From Bacteroidota bacterium (GTDB taxonomy: Bacteria; Bacteroidota; Bacteroidia; B-17B0; Aurantibacillaceae): 19,567 bases of DNA. The stretch's first letter is position 1; every line of letters starts with the position of its first letter. Both the position numbers and the translations under genes were made by a program. Location of the stretch: assembly GCA_016711805.1 (NCBI GenBank), contig JADJSH010000034.1, forward strand, positions 1 through 19,567, in the 5' to 3' direction. Of this stretch, positions 9,696-18,120 are shown piece after piece. Under the pieces are notes generated by a model that made no database searches, was not told the origin of the DNA, and worked only from the letters and a program-made list of their open reading frames with translations.

Positions 9696-10121
9696 TTATA
9701 AATACTGTACTTTTATTTCTACCGACTTATTTTCACTTGGAGCAATGGTAAAGAAAATTTTGCCACCTTAGGTTTAGTTAAGCCAAAATGGGTATAATTA
9801 GAAAAGCCATAACCTTCCTCAGGTAAAATCCATCCATAATCCATTTTGTTATTATTGTTTTCATCGTCTAACATCACCACACCATAAGTGCCTGGTTTGA
9901 TACCTGCATAGTTTAATGTAAGCACATGATTAATCGCAGTTGCTTTAGATTCTACTTTTGTAAACAATGGCGTTTCCGCCGCAAATGCTTTTGTCATTAT
10001 TATAAAAACCTAAAATAACGGAGCCTGAATTATTACGAAGACCTGTAATAGAAATTTTAAGCGTTTGAGATGATAACGCTAACTGAATACATACAAATAT
10101 CAATACGAATATTCTTTTCAT
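9696..10121 (-). CDS. DUF2141 family exported protein
   Basis: Repaired length is about 141 residues, usual for DUF2141. A signal peptide (MKRIFVLIFVCIQLALS) is followed by QTLKISITGLRNNSGSVIL, then a central GIKPGTYGVVMLDDENNNNK and GWILPEEGYGFSNYT. These are the hallmark GxYavxxxhDeNxNgxxD and PxExyGFSN segments. Two frame changes are needed: near 9995 (joining GFYNND to KAFAAETPLF) and near 9743, after which the end reads FTIAPSENKSVEIKVQYL with a stop at 9696, the normal strand-rich end of the family. Without the second repair the protein would end at 9719 in an atypical sequence. The function of DUF2141 is unknown. It starts 17 bp after the sorting-domain gene at 10139 and is likely in its operon. 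Confidence 0.82.
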
Positions 10122-10138
10122 ATCTAATCCAGTAAATA

Positions 10139-10868
10139 TTATCTAGCTATCACTACTTTTTTAACTACCCCTATCTTATCTAAATCAGATGATGCAACTA
10201 GCGTGTAAATTCCATTCGGCAACGAATCCATTTCTAGCGTAACATCGCAATTAGATATTTGTTCAATCACTAAAACTCCAAAATTGTTATATAATTTAAT
10301 AATTGTTTGTTGGCTAATGCCAGAAACTAACAATGAATTGATAACAGGATTGGGATACGGTACTAAAGATTGTTTAGTTAACTCATCCACCTTACTCGAC
10401 ACGCCAACTGTACACACTGTTGTATTAGTCAAAGATGGTATAATATCCATGTGATAACAATTGCAGGTACATTGCATAAAATCTAAATTGCAAGAGAAAT
10501 TTTGCCCAGCTGTAGTTGGCGTACCAACTAATTTTAACCTAAAATTGAACACAACAGAAGCTGGTGTAAAATAAGAAGGCGTTGCAGCATTTAACAAAAA
10601 AGTATCGCCAGCATGCACCGGACTAAACTGCGGAGGTGGTCCCAAAGTTACGGTATCCACCAATATCATAAATTGTAAGCCATTTACATAATTATGTAAA
10701 GCTGGATCTAACTCAATCTCTGCAAAAGTCATACTCGGGCATGAATTACCCGGGAACGAATAGGTACCTGAATAAATAACCGTATCTACAGCAATGCCTT
10801 GGGTATAATTTTGTGCTTTTTAAAGCGCAAATCGTAAATACGAAAATAGATAGTAAAAGTTTTTTCAT
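10139..10868 (-). CDS. Secreted protein with T9SS C-terminal sorting domain
   Basis: About 242 residues after one frame repair near 10817 (A run). A signal peptide (MKKLLLSIFVFTICALKAQ) is followed by NYTQGIAVDTVIYSGTY, a strand-rich middle with a Cys-rich patch (CNLDFMQCTCNC), and a type A sorting domain. The sorting domain shows the typical order PYPNPVINSLLVSG, IIKLYNNFGVLV, LPNGIYTLVASSD and VVKKVVIAR. It should be exported by Sec and then by T9SS, and be attached to or released from the cell surface. The passenger domain (about 110 residues) is not recognised. The DUF2141 gene follows after 17 bp. The conserved asparagine-glycine-isoleucine-tyrosine strand supports the call strongly. Confidence 0.85.
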
Positions 10869-10948
10869 GTTGATACCATTAAATCTGTGATATGTAAAAC
10901 ACAAATGCTTAATTAAAGTTACAACTTTTTAGTTAGTATCAAAATTTA

Positions 10949-11367
10949 TTACTGAGTATACTCTTTACGAGTAATGGGCACCGCATTATCTGGTTCAGAC
11001 TTTTTAGATTCTTTAATCAAATACTTCATAGTAATATTACTATAGCCTCTTTTGGGATCAGATATCACTTGAAAAGGTCTTTCCTTGCTAAACAAGGTAT
11101 CATTCATTTTTGGATCTTCTTTACTATACAACACCGCTTGGCATTTTGTAAAGTAAAAACCTGTTTCGGTAAAATAAACTACTTGTTTAGATTTTGGAGC
11201 AATACTATCCGTTTTAAATAATACATTTTTCGCTCATTACCCTTCATCACTTTAACAGTAAGCATACGATTTGATTTATTCTCAATTGTTAAACTTGCTT
11301 GTTGAGCAAATGATTTCATAGAAAATATGATAATTAATAATGCTAAGGTCAAATGGCTTTTTTTCAT
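10949..11367 (-). CDS. Small exported protein of unknown function
   Basis: About 139 residues after repairing one missing A near 11222. A signal peptide (MKKSHLTLALLIIIFSMKSFA, cleavage before QQA) precedes a strand-rich body: ASLTIENKSNRMLTVKVMK, then KSKQVVYFTETGFYFTK and FQVISDPKRGYSNITMKYLI. It has no lipobox and no sorting domain, so it is probably periplasmic. The beginning resembles proteins whose first strand pairs with a partner after export, but I do not recognise the family. The gap of 199 bp to the next upstream gene suggests its own promoter, though none with an exact consensus is visible. Confidence 0.65.
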
Positions 11368-11566
11368 AGTGTTGTATTTACTAATATAAATTAAGGTTTA
11401 TGTATAAATATATAGATAATGTTCGATAAAACAAATAATTGAACATCAAGAATGATAGCCATCTACCAATACATTAAAAAAATCACTCTTTGATATTACC
11501 GTCATTTTTCAAACGATTTTCATATTTATAGACTTTGTAGAAATATGCCACAGAGTAGAATTACCA

Positions 11567-12200
11567 CTACTCCTGATCAAGTAATTGTTTAACGCCTTCG
11601 AGGTTAGCAATTTTACTTAATTTAAAAAATAGTCGTTACCATTTTGAATATAATCAATGTCTTTAATCGACTTCAAATATTCTAATGATCCGCTTAACGG
11701 ATTTCTTAACCAAAGCATGAGTTGTATTTCAGATACAGAATCACGTCTTCCTTTAAATCCAATCGATGAATAGGTAACTTGAACAAAATATAAATAGCTC
11801 TTTTCGTTAATTTTAAAGATTGTATCTGCATAAACGCCTTCGTAGCTTTCCCACCAACTTATGTTTTCAAATCTCGATACTTCTTCTTCTGATTCTGACT
11901 CTAACACTTTATACCCTCTTTTTCGAAGATAATTTTTAGCAAATTCAACATCAGCCCCTTCTTCAATAAAGTACCTTTCTATCTCTTCATCTGTTTTAAT
12001 TCTGTTAGGATTGGATGGGGAAAACTTTTTGATTCTACCTCTTCAAGCGTAAATTTTTCGCCAGTTTCGGGATCATATAAATATTCATCTTCCAAATTCT
12101 TTAAATGTTCTTTATTCTCGGCATTATGATCTTTTCGAATGTACAGAAACGCAATAGTAACAACTGCTACAAGTGCTATTACTGGCATTACATTATCCAT
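11567..12200 (-). CDS. Membrane-anchored protein of unknown function
   Basis: Repaired length is about 210 residues. One N-terminal membrane helix (MPVIALVAVVTIAFLYI) is followed by a charged segment (RKDHNAENKEHLKNLEDEYL), YDPETGEKFTLEEVES, and a helix reading FIEEGADVEFAKNYLRKRGY. A strand-rich end follows (YLYFVQVTYSSIGFKG, IQLMLWLRNPLSGSL). Frame changes are needed near 12012 and near 11622. The second replaces an abrupt stop at 11617 with YFFKLSKIANLEGVKQLL and a stop at 11567. Positive charge after the helix predicts a cytoplasmic C-terminus. The start is uncertain; ATGs at 12200 and 12224 are both possible, and 12200 puts the helix at the N-terminus. I recognise no family. Confidence 0.6.
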
Positions 12201-12414
12201 TATATTAAACTCAAGAATCATCATTTTTATAAACTGATAAAACAAAGATAAAATTTTGAAACAAACTTCACTCTAAATAAAACTCATATATAATTCAAAT
12301 ATCATAAAATTACGCTTACTAGATTAACTAATACCGTGATGTGTTTTCAATTGGCACTAATCTCAAATTCGCTGACAATTATTGACGTGAACATATTTTT
12401 TGTATTTTCAATGC

Positions 12415-15053
12415 ATGAAACATTTAACCAAATTATTCCTCCTACTCATTTTTTTTATAATTATCAGTAATCTTTCCAAAGCACAAACAAGTGCATGGTC
12501 AAACAAATTTGATAATATAAGTTATGGTGAAGTTACGGCGATTGCAGAAAACAGTTCGGGCAATTTATATATGGCTGTTTGCAGAGATTACACTAATGTG
12601 TATTACTATTCAGCATATACTATTATAATAAAACGACAGAACAAACCGTGGGCATTCAATCCAACAATGTTCTAGTACTTAAAATATTTGATATGAGATT
12701 GGTAGATGATAGTTTATTATTCTTGTGCGGAAAAATGACGATCAATAACGTGCCATGTGATTTTGTTAAGTTAAATGTATTGACAAACACATGGACTAAT
12801 CTTGGCGTAGCAGGGGAAATCCATTTGGGCTAATTTATTCGTTGGAAAGAATAGGAAATAAAATATACTTAGGTGGCGAATTTTCTCAGATAAATAGTAA
12901 TAATTTTGAAAGCATCTGCTCTTATGATTACTTAACAGGCATATATGATTCATTACCGGGCAAATTATTTAATCAAACACCTTTCACCACTCCTAAAATC
13001 AATGTTCTAAAAAATGTAAACAATAAGTTATTTGTGGGCGGAAGTTTTTACAGAGCTGGTTCAACCATTTTAAATAGCGTTGCATTATGGAATGGCAGTA
13101 ATTGGCAAAGTATGAATAATGGTGTGACGTTTTATTATCAAAATGCAACTAGTCAAGCAGAGATTAAGTGTGCCATAAACGATACATTAAATGTAGATGA
13201 CATATATGTAGGGGCAATATGACAAATGCAAATAATACCAACTTATATAGCACAACTAACAACTTGTTTAGTTTGCGTCATGAAATGGAATTCTACCGCC
13301 AATACATGGGATACCATTCCATTTTTTAAATCATTCGATAATTATTCATGGGCTAACGGACCATATAACCTCAATAGTATTCAATTATATAAAAACAAGC
13401 TATACTGTGGTTATAAAATAGGAACATCTGCTAATTATAATGGAGGCAATTATTATGTTGCCCAGTTTTCTGCAAATCAATGGCAATTACTGCCCATTTC
13501 ATTTAATGCTAGAAATCAGGTAAGCTATGACAAAACGAATTTATTTGTATATCAAAATGAACTAATTATTTCAAAAAGTAATACAATGCCAATTAATGGA
13601 CCAATAAGATATAATGGTACTAGTCTAAACTTTAAATCATTCGGGAACGGCATGTCGCAAGACGTTGCTAATTCTTTTATAACTTACGGTAAAATAACAG
13701 AAGATGCAACCCATGTATATGTTGCTAACAACTCTAAATCAGAATGTTCTGCGGGAACCATTAAAAATAGAGGCATTGTACGTTTTAATAAATTCACTAA
13801 TCAATGGGATTCGTTAAGCACATGGAAAAGTTTCCAGGTAAAAATATGATCACCAAAAACGACACGTTATATGCTGTTGGGAGTAATCAAAGTGCACCTA
13901 CTACATACACCATGGGAGCATGCTGGAATAAAGTTACAAAAACATGGAGTCGTTTATTTCCTTCAACAACCAATTTTGGTTATTGGGATGAAATAAATGA
14001 TATTGCGCCATATGGAAATGGCTTTTTATTGAGGTAATTTCACCATCAATAACCAAAATAGTTTAAAGAATCTGGCTTATTTTAATGGTATAGGTTGGGA
14101 TTCGGTTTCGAAAGCGCCATTTAACGGCCAAATAAAGGCAATTGAATTAACACATGACACACTATGGGTTGGAGGAACATTTTGCATCAGTAGCTCCAGT
14201 GTTTCGCTAAATTTTGCAGCCTATAAAATAAGCACTAAACAGTGGATACATTTAGGTCAGTTCCTAGTACAAGCAAGTGCCAGTTGTGATCCATCTAATA
14301 ACTCAGGAGAAATAAACGATATCCAAATTTATAAAAACAAAATATTTGTAACGGGTTATTTCACAAAATATAAAAACACATTGGGAGTACAACAAACTGT
14401 AAATGCAGGTGCTGGATATTTTAATCGCGGCAACTTGGCCTTTACACCATTTACTGACTTTGAAACACAAGGAATTGTTATAAATAATTTCAATACCAGT
14501 TATGTAGAAAGTGATAGTATTGTGTATTTAGGCGGAAATCGACGTATTAAAACAAATGGTGTGCTAGTGCTAATATAAATGTGACTCTGCATGGGCTATT
14601 GTACGTTATAATTATATAACGGATAAGTTTTCTCATTTACAAGAATATGGGCTAAAAAGTGGTAACATCCCAGCTATCAATAGCATAACATCATTCAATA
14701 ATACACTTTTTATAACAGGAGCATTTACACATGCGGGTCAGTATTTTACCTCACTAGGAGTTGCATCTTATCAAATTCCATACATTCTTTCAAATCCAGT
14801 AGGGATAGAATCCTTATCAGAGACATCGGATGACTTAACCATTTTTCCAAACCCTAGTCATAATCTCTTTCATGTTCAAACTTCGAAAACTATACTAGAA
14901 TTACAGATATATACCTTAAGAGGCGAACATTTGTTTTCCTTGAACAATAAATCCACAATCAATCTGTCGAATAATTCGGCGGGAATCTATTTCTTGAAAG
15001 TAATTTTTACAGATAAAAGCCAAACAGTTAGAAAAATTATTAAAGTGGATTAG
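12415..15053 (+). CDS. Large T9SS-sorted surface protein with propeller-like repeats
   Basis: Repaired length is about 880 residues. A signal peptide (MKHLTKLFLLLIFFIIIS, cleavage after SKA) is followed by at least six repeats of the form (L/I)xVGGxF...(A/V)xWNGxxW. Examples are NKIYLGGEFSQI, NKLFVGGSFYRAGS, VALWNGSNWQSM, DTLWVGGTFCIS and NTLFITGAFTHAG. This is the pattern of blade-like repeats common in secreted Bacteroidota proteins. The C-terminus is a type A sorting domain (LTIFPNPSHNLFHVQ, LQIYTLRGEHLF, NNSAGIYFLKVIF, VRKIIKVD). Frames break near 12632, 12812, 13218, 13280, 13842, 14034 and 14560. Each break rejoins a sensible continuation, so I treat this as one gene with sequence errors; true decay is a weaker alternative. 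It is on the plus strand, divergent from 11567-12200. Confidence 0.82.
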
Positions 15054-15179
15054 TAACTGGTAAAATAAAACAGTTTTAAATTAATTGCAATGAATAGGTC
15101 GTTATGATTACCGCAGATTTACATCTCAATAGCTATCGGGAGCAGCGGAGCAGGAGTTGTAATGAGTAGATAACTACCA

Positions 15180-15487
15180 CAACATTAATCATGGATATCA
15201 GTACTACCACAAATAGAGTTACTCATATCCATAAAGAGGCATAGCCTTATCCACCTATGGCATAAGACATATCCATTTATGGAACTTCCTAATACCGGCT
15301 AGGATTATCACCCTACCCATCTGTGGTTTTAATCACATCCATATCTGAAGTTAGTCTTATCCATACAAAAACATTGCCATATCCAGTGATGGAAATACAC
15401 ATATCAATATGCGGAGTTTGGCTACTCCAAACATGGAGTAGCCAAACTCCGCGCATGGAAATACCCTACTCCAAGGCCTTTAACGTT
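15180..15487. repeat. Array of ~14 diverged 22-bp dyad units in strict register
   Basis: The core CC of each unit falls at 15207, 15229, 15251, 15273, 15295, 15317, 15339, 15361, 15383, 15405, 15427, 15449 and 15471, a spacing of exactly 22 bp every time. A weaker unit is at 15185. CC is kept in 12 of 14 units, and GG eight bases later in 8 of 14. The idealised unit core is ATATCCATnnATGGAaAT, a dyad. Sequences between units have diverged a great deal, yet no indel has broken the register. The period is not a multiple of three and stops occur in every frame, so it is non-coding. There are no identical repeats with unique spacers, so it is not a CRISPR array. It lies 91 bp upstream of the gene at 15578. 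Confidence 0.85.
15411..15452. repeat. Perfect 18-bp-arm inverted repeat inside the array
   Basis: The arm GCGGAGTTTGGCTACTCC (15411-15428), a 6-nt loop AAACAT (15429-15434) and the exact reverse complement of the arm (15435-15452) form a hairpin. Its centre (15431.5) coincides with the dyad centre of the array unit whose CC is at 15427. The arms extend through the right half of the preceding unit and the left half of the following one. No U tract follows, so it is not an ordinary terminator. Confidence 0.95.
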
Positions 15488-15523
15488 TTTTAAAGATGCT
15501 TGGCACAAGGCTTGGAAAGTTAT

Positions 15524-15551
15524 CATTGTCACTTCGAGCGTAGTCGAGAAG
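15524..15551. repeat. REP-like intergenic repeat (CACTTCGAGC...GTCGAGAAG)
   Basis: The segment CATTGTCACTTCGAGCG followed by TAGTCGAGAAG is a short imperfect palindrome (TTCGA / TCGAgAA). From memory, this sequence is scattered in many copies between genes in Bacteroidota genomes. Read as protein it gives CHFERSREA, a string often seen in over-extended gene calls. Only one copy is present in this window, so its repeat status here rests on recall, not on the sequence. Confidence 0.6.
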
Positions 15552-15577
15552 CTACAATAGAAACAAAAATAGAAATC

Positions 15578-16273
15578 ATGGCAGAAGCAAAATACCTCCC
15601 AAGCACCGACGCGGGTAAAGCTATTTGGTTAAATAACTTTACCATTAAGTTAAATACCTATGCAACTCTTTTAGGAGTAAGCACAAATGAATTGAGTAAC
15701 CTGCAAAAAGATAATGCGGCTTATCAATATGTGATAAATTTACTGGAACAATACCGCCAAAGCATTCTAAATTTAACGGGTTATAAAAACATGATGAAGC
15801 ATGCAGTTGGGCAACAACATTTGGGTACTATTCCTTTAATTGCTCCCGCACCTACACCACCGCCCGCTGTACCCGAAGGTATTTTTGACCGTGTTACCAA
15901 ACTGGCAAGCCGTATTAAAGTAAGTTTAAACTATACTACCAATATTGGTAATGATTTAGGAATTACGTCTTCTACGAGCGATGTTGATATAGATAGTATG
16001 CAACCAAAATTACACATCACATTAAATGTAGGGAAGCCTCACATTAAATGGACCAAAGGTAAAGCCGATGCCACCGCCTTATATGTTGACCGTAATGATG
16101 GTTTAGGTTTTGTTTTAATGGGCCGATTTACGCGAAGTGAATATTTAGACACAACGGTTTTGCCAGAAAATAAACGTTACGAAGAATGGCATTACAAAGC
16201 TATTTTTGTGATAGCTGATAAATTAGTAGGGCTCTATAGTAAAATAATGAGTGTGGATGTGAAGAGGGTTTAA
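15578..16273 (+). CDS. Uncharacterised cytoplasmic protein, helical N-domain and fn3-like C-domain
   Basis: An intact 231-residue protein. The ATG at 15578 (MAEAKYLPSTDAGKAIWLNN) is chosen because the frame further upstream only translates the REP-like repeat. Residues about 1-90 are helical (WLNNFTIKLNTYATLLGV, AYQYVINLLEQYRQSILNL). A Pro-rich linker follows (APAPTPPPAVPEG, residues about 95-107), then a strand-rich C-terminal domain (KLHITLNVGKPHIKWTKGKA, ATALYVDRNDGLGFVLM, YKAIFVIADKLVGLYS) with a fibronectin-III-like look. It has no signal peptide, TM helix or sorting domain. I recall similar uncharacterised Bacteroidota proteins of 210-230 residues with this layout, but no function. It is the only gene downstream of the 22-bp array, which occupies its upstream region. 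Unlike most neighbours its frame is unbroken. Confidence 0.85.
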   Translation: MAEAKYLPSTDAGKAIWLNNFTIKLNTYATLLGVSTNELSNLQKDNAAYQYVINLLEQYRQSILNLTGYKNMMKHAVGQQHLGTIPLIAPAPTPPPAVPEGIFDRVTKLASRIKVSLNYTTNIGNDLGITSSTSDVDIDSMQPKLHITLNVGKPHIKWTKGKADATALYVDRNDGLGFVLMGRFTRSEYLDTTVLPENKRYEEWHYKAIFVIADKLVGLYSKIMSVDVKRV

Positions 16274-16350
16274 AGCTATGAGATAAATAGAAAACAAATC
16301 TCTAATCTACAACACCCTTCATATCATTTACAGTATACTGGCTTTTGGTA

Positions 16351-17079
16351 TTAAGTACATGGTTGGAGTGTTAACTTCAGGAGAATGAATTCTCCTGAAA
16401 CCGTTTTATAATCATTTGATTTATAAGCAATGTATTGAGACAAGTAATAACTATCTCTAATAGCTTTGACATTTTCATTGGTTAAGGTAATTTCAAAATT
16501 ATCTTGTTCCCCTATGAATACAATTATTATTTCTGCGGTCTCATTTGCATGCGCTATAGCCGCCAAAATATTCATCGTTCTCACCTCCTCTTCCTTTTCA
16601 GTTACATAGGCAAACAAATTTATATACTCATGTGCTTTGTTCGTTTTTCTTCGGGTGATGTATTTGCTTGTTTTAAGCAAGGGCATTGACTCATAAGAAG
16701 TATTAGCTATTTTTAATCGAATTTTAGTAATTGTTAAGTAATCATCAGCAACGTAATGTGCTTTAATGTATATGTGTCCCTTGACAGAAACAGGTGTTTC
16801 AATAAATGAATGAAGCGTATCAATTGTTTTATGATGATACCAACCACTTTGAGAATTCTCTACTTTTTTTAACGTAAACTTTTCAAGCAGTGAAGGCAAT
16901 TTTCTATTAATTTCTTGTCCATATTTCTCAAGCGTAGCCAACTCATTATTTTTGTTAATCATTAACTGCTTAGCATGCTCTATGCTATCAGGTTTAAACA
17001 TTGTTAACCCATTATTTGTTTGAGCATGTGCCGTTAAATTAACAATAACACTAAAAAATATAAATTTAAAATATTTCAT
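16351..17079 (-). CDS. Exported protein of unknown function
   Basis: A complete 242-residue protein with an intact frame. A signal peptide (MKYFKFIFFSVIVNLTAHA, cleavage before QTN) precedes a helical segment (DSIEHAKQLMINKNNELATL) and then a strand-rich body (SVKGHIYIKAHYVADDY, EYINLFAYVTEKEEEV, AAIAHANETAEIIIVFIG). It has no lipobox and no sorting domain, so it is probably periplasmic. It is the last gene of a likely three-gene operon, starting 25 bp after the stop of the gene at 17105-17519. The last codons overlap a near-perfect palindrome at 16376-16399. I do not recognise the family. Confidence 0.75.
   Translation of the reverse strand: MKYFKFIFFSVIVNLTAHAQTNNGLTMFKPDSIEHAKQLMINKNNELATLEKYGQEINRKLPSLLEKFTLKKVENSQSGWYHHKTIDTLHSFIETPVSVKGHIYIKAHYVADDYLTITKIRLKIANTSYESMPLLKTSKYITRRKTNKAHEYINLFAYVTEKEEEVRTMNILAAIAHANETAEIIIVFIGEQDNFEITLTNENVKAIRDSYYLSQYIAYKSNDYKTVSGEFILLKLTLQPCT
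16376..16399. repeat. 24-bp near-perfect palindrome at the 3' end of a gene
   Basis: TTCAGGAGAATG followed by AATTCTCCTGAA is self-complementary except for the central pair. It lies inside the last 17 codons of the gene at 16351-17079. On the minus strand no U tract follows, so it is a poor intrinsic terminator. It might still act as a transcript-end stabilising hairpin between these convergent genes. Confidence 0.6.
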
Positions 17080-17104
17080 TACTTTAGTTAATTATGCAGT
17101 TACA

Positions 17105-17519
17105 TTACAAATGCAATTCTCTCTTTAAAATATCCATAGAGGTTTCGGTTTCATTGCATTTATAATAAAGAAAAAAAGTAGATTTTTCAGAAGATGACAA
17201 AACTAATTGGGTTGATGTTGTACTTATACAACTTTGTTTTTTATTTTTTTCAATTGAGAAAGCACGACCAAATTTTATTAAATCTACTTTAGATATATTT
17301 TTAATGAGTGCTTTTCTTTCTCTCTTTGGTATAATTAAGCTGGTACTGGTTCGCAGACTGTTTAATGATAACTATTCTTTCACTATTACTATGAAAGCAT
17401 CCTGCTTCATGAAGATCAAATTTTATAGTATCTGATTCTAAGATTTCATAAACGCTTGATTCTTGTCCATGCATATTGACTTGGACTAAAAACAATAAAA
17501 CTATAATGAGCATTTTCAT
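17105..17519 (-). CDS. Small exported protein of unknown function
   Basis: About 137 residues after one frame repair near 17312 (purine run AAGAGAGAAAGAAAAG). A signal peptide (MKMLIIVLLFLVQVNMHG, cleavage before QES) is followed by SSVYEILESDTIKFDL, HEAGCFHSNSERIVII, then, past the repair, ALIKNISKVDLIKFGRAF and a C-terminal half with STSTQLVLSSSEKS and YYKCNETETSM. There are three Cys residues in the mature part. The repaired end (LKRELHL, stop at 17105) is preferred to the early stop at 17301. It is the middle gene of a likely operon with 17558-18004 (38 bp upstream) and 16351-17079 (25 bp downstream). I recognise no family. Confidence 0.62.
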
Positions 17520-17557
17520 TTAACCAAGAAAAGTAATTTTATCTATTAAATGATTTA

Positions 17558-18004
17558 CTATAAAAGCGACCTTACCACCCTATTTTCAATCAAGGTTTCA
17601 ATGTTTTTCGTTAAAGCCATAAGTTTTAGCAATATATTCCATATCAACCGCAATGGCTTCGCGTGCCACCGTTTCTAGTTCACTACCCTGACTCATAAAC
17701 TGAGCATCTAATTGATTAAAAGCCTCGGTTGCCTCCTGAGTTAATACTAAAAACGCTTGGCTTGTTTTTGGTTGTTGTGTTTCTATCTTAAAACATAAAT
17801 TAATTAAAATGTCTTTGCCTTCATCCACCAATGGTTTAGGAAAAAAGGGATCATGATACATAGGCTCCAAAAAATGATACTTTTAATGCTATCATTTTTT
17901 TATATCGTTGATATTTGTACTAATTTCTCTATCCTGTTTACTTGAAACCTGACAGGAGTATAAACTAAATAGTAAGCTAAATAGGAGAAGAGTTTTAAAA
18001 TCAT
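17558..18004 (-). CDS. DUF5713-like lipoprotein
   Basis: The core (MYHDPFFPKPLVDEGKDIL, INLCFKIETQQPKT, TQEATEAFNQLDAQF, SELETVAREAIAVDMEYI, AKTYGF) matches what I remember of the DUF5713 family. There the order MYxDxYFPxxLVDK, LCxxIE, THEATEExNxLQ, SEIETVAREAI and FIAKAYGF is conserved. Repairing a frame change in the A run near 17606 restores the usual end (NIETLIENR, cf. DIEELIATRDW) with a stop at 17558. Upstream, repairs near 17995, 17890 and 17868 give a start at 18004 and a lipoprotein signal, KTLLLFSLLFSLYSC followed by QVSSKQ. Family members I recall are cytoplasmic, so the lipobox is unusual. An alternative is an internal start near 17870 without export. It is the first gene of the three-gene cluster. 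Confidence 0.7.
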
Positions 18005-18120
18005 GTTTTTATATTTTTGCAAAGCTTATCCTTTCATAACAATTGAAAGCGGCAGAATAAACTCTTCATAAATTTAATCTTTAGAAATGCAACTGTTTAA
18101 CTAATGGTTTCGCTCCGTTT

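Noticed and set aside
12382..12402. Promoter for the gene at 12415
   Set aside because: TTGAC and ATTTTTTG are present but the spacing is too short and the -7 box is inexact; it would also leave almost no leader.
15054..15076. Terminator after the large T9SS gene (AACTG...CAGTTTT)
   Set aside because: The stem is only 5 bp with an 11-nt A-rich loop and a short T run; too weak to report as a terminator.
15180..15487. CRISPR or guide-type array
   Set aside because: There are no identical repeats separated by unique spacers; every unit is a diverged copy of one 22-bp pattern, and no nuclease, integrase or Cas-like gene is nearby.
15180..15487. Array as coding repeats or decayed gene
   Set aside because: A 22-bp period shifts frame with every unit and stops occur in all frames, so it cannot encode a simple protein repeat.
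15500..15577. N-terminal extension of the 231-residue protein
   Set aside because: The extra 26 codons only translate the REP-like repeat (CHFERSREA) and flanking DNA; the ATG at 15578 begins the coherent protein.
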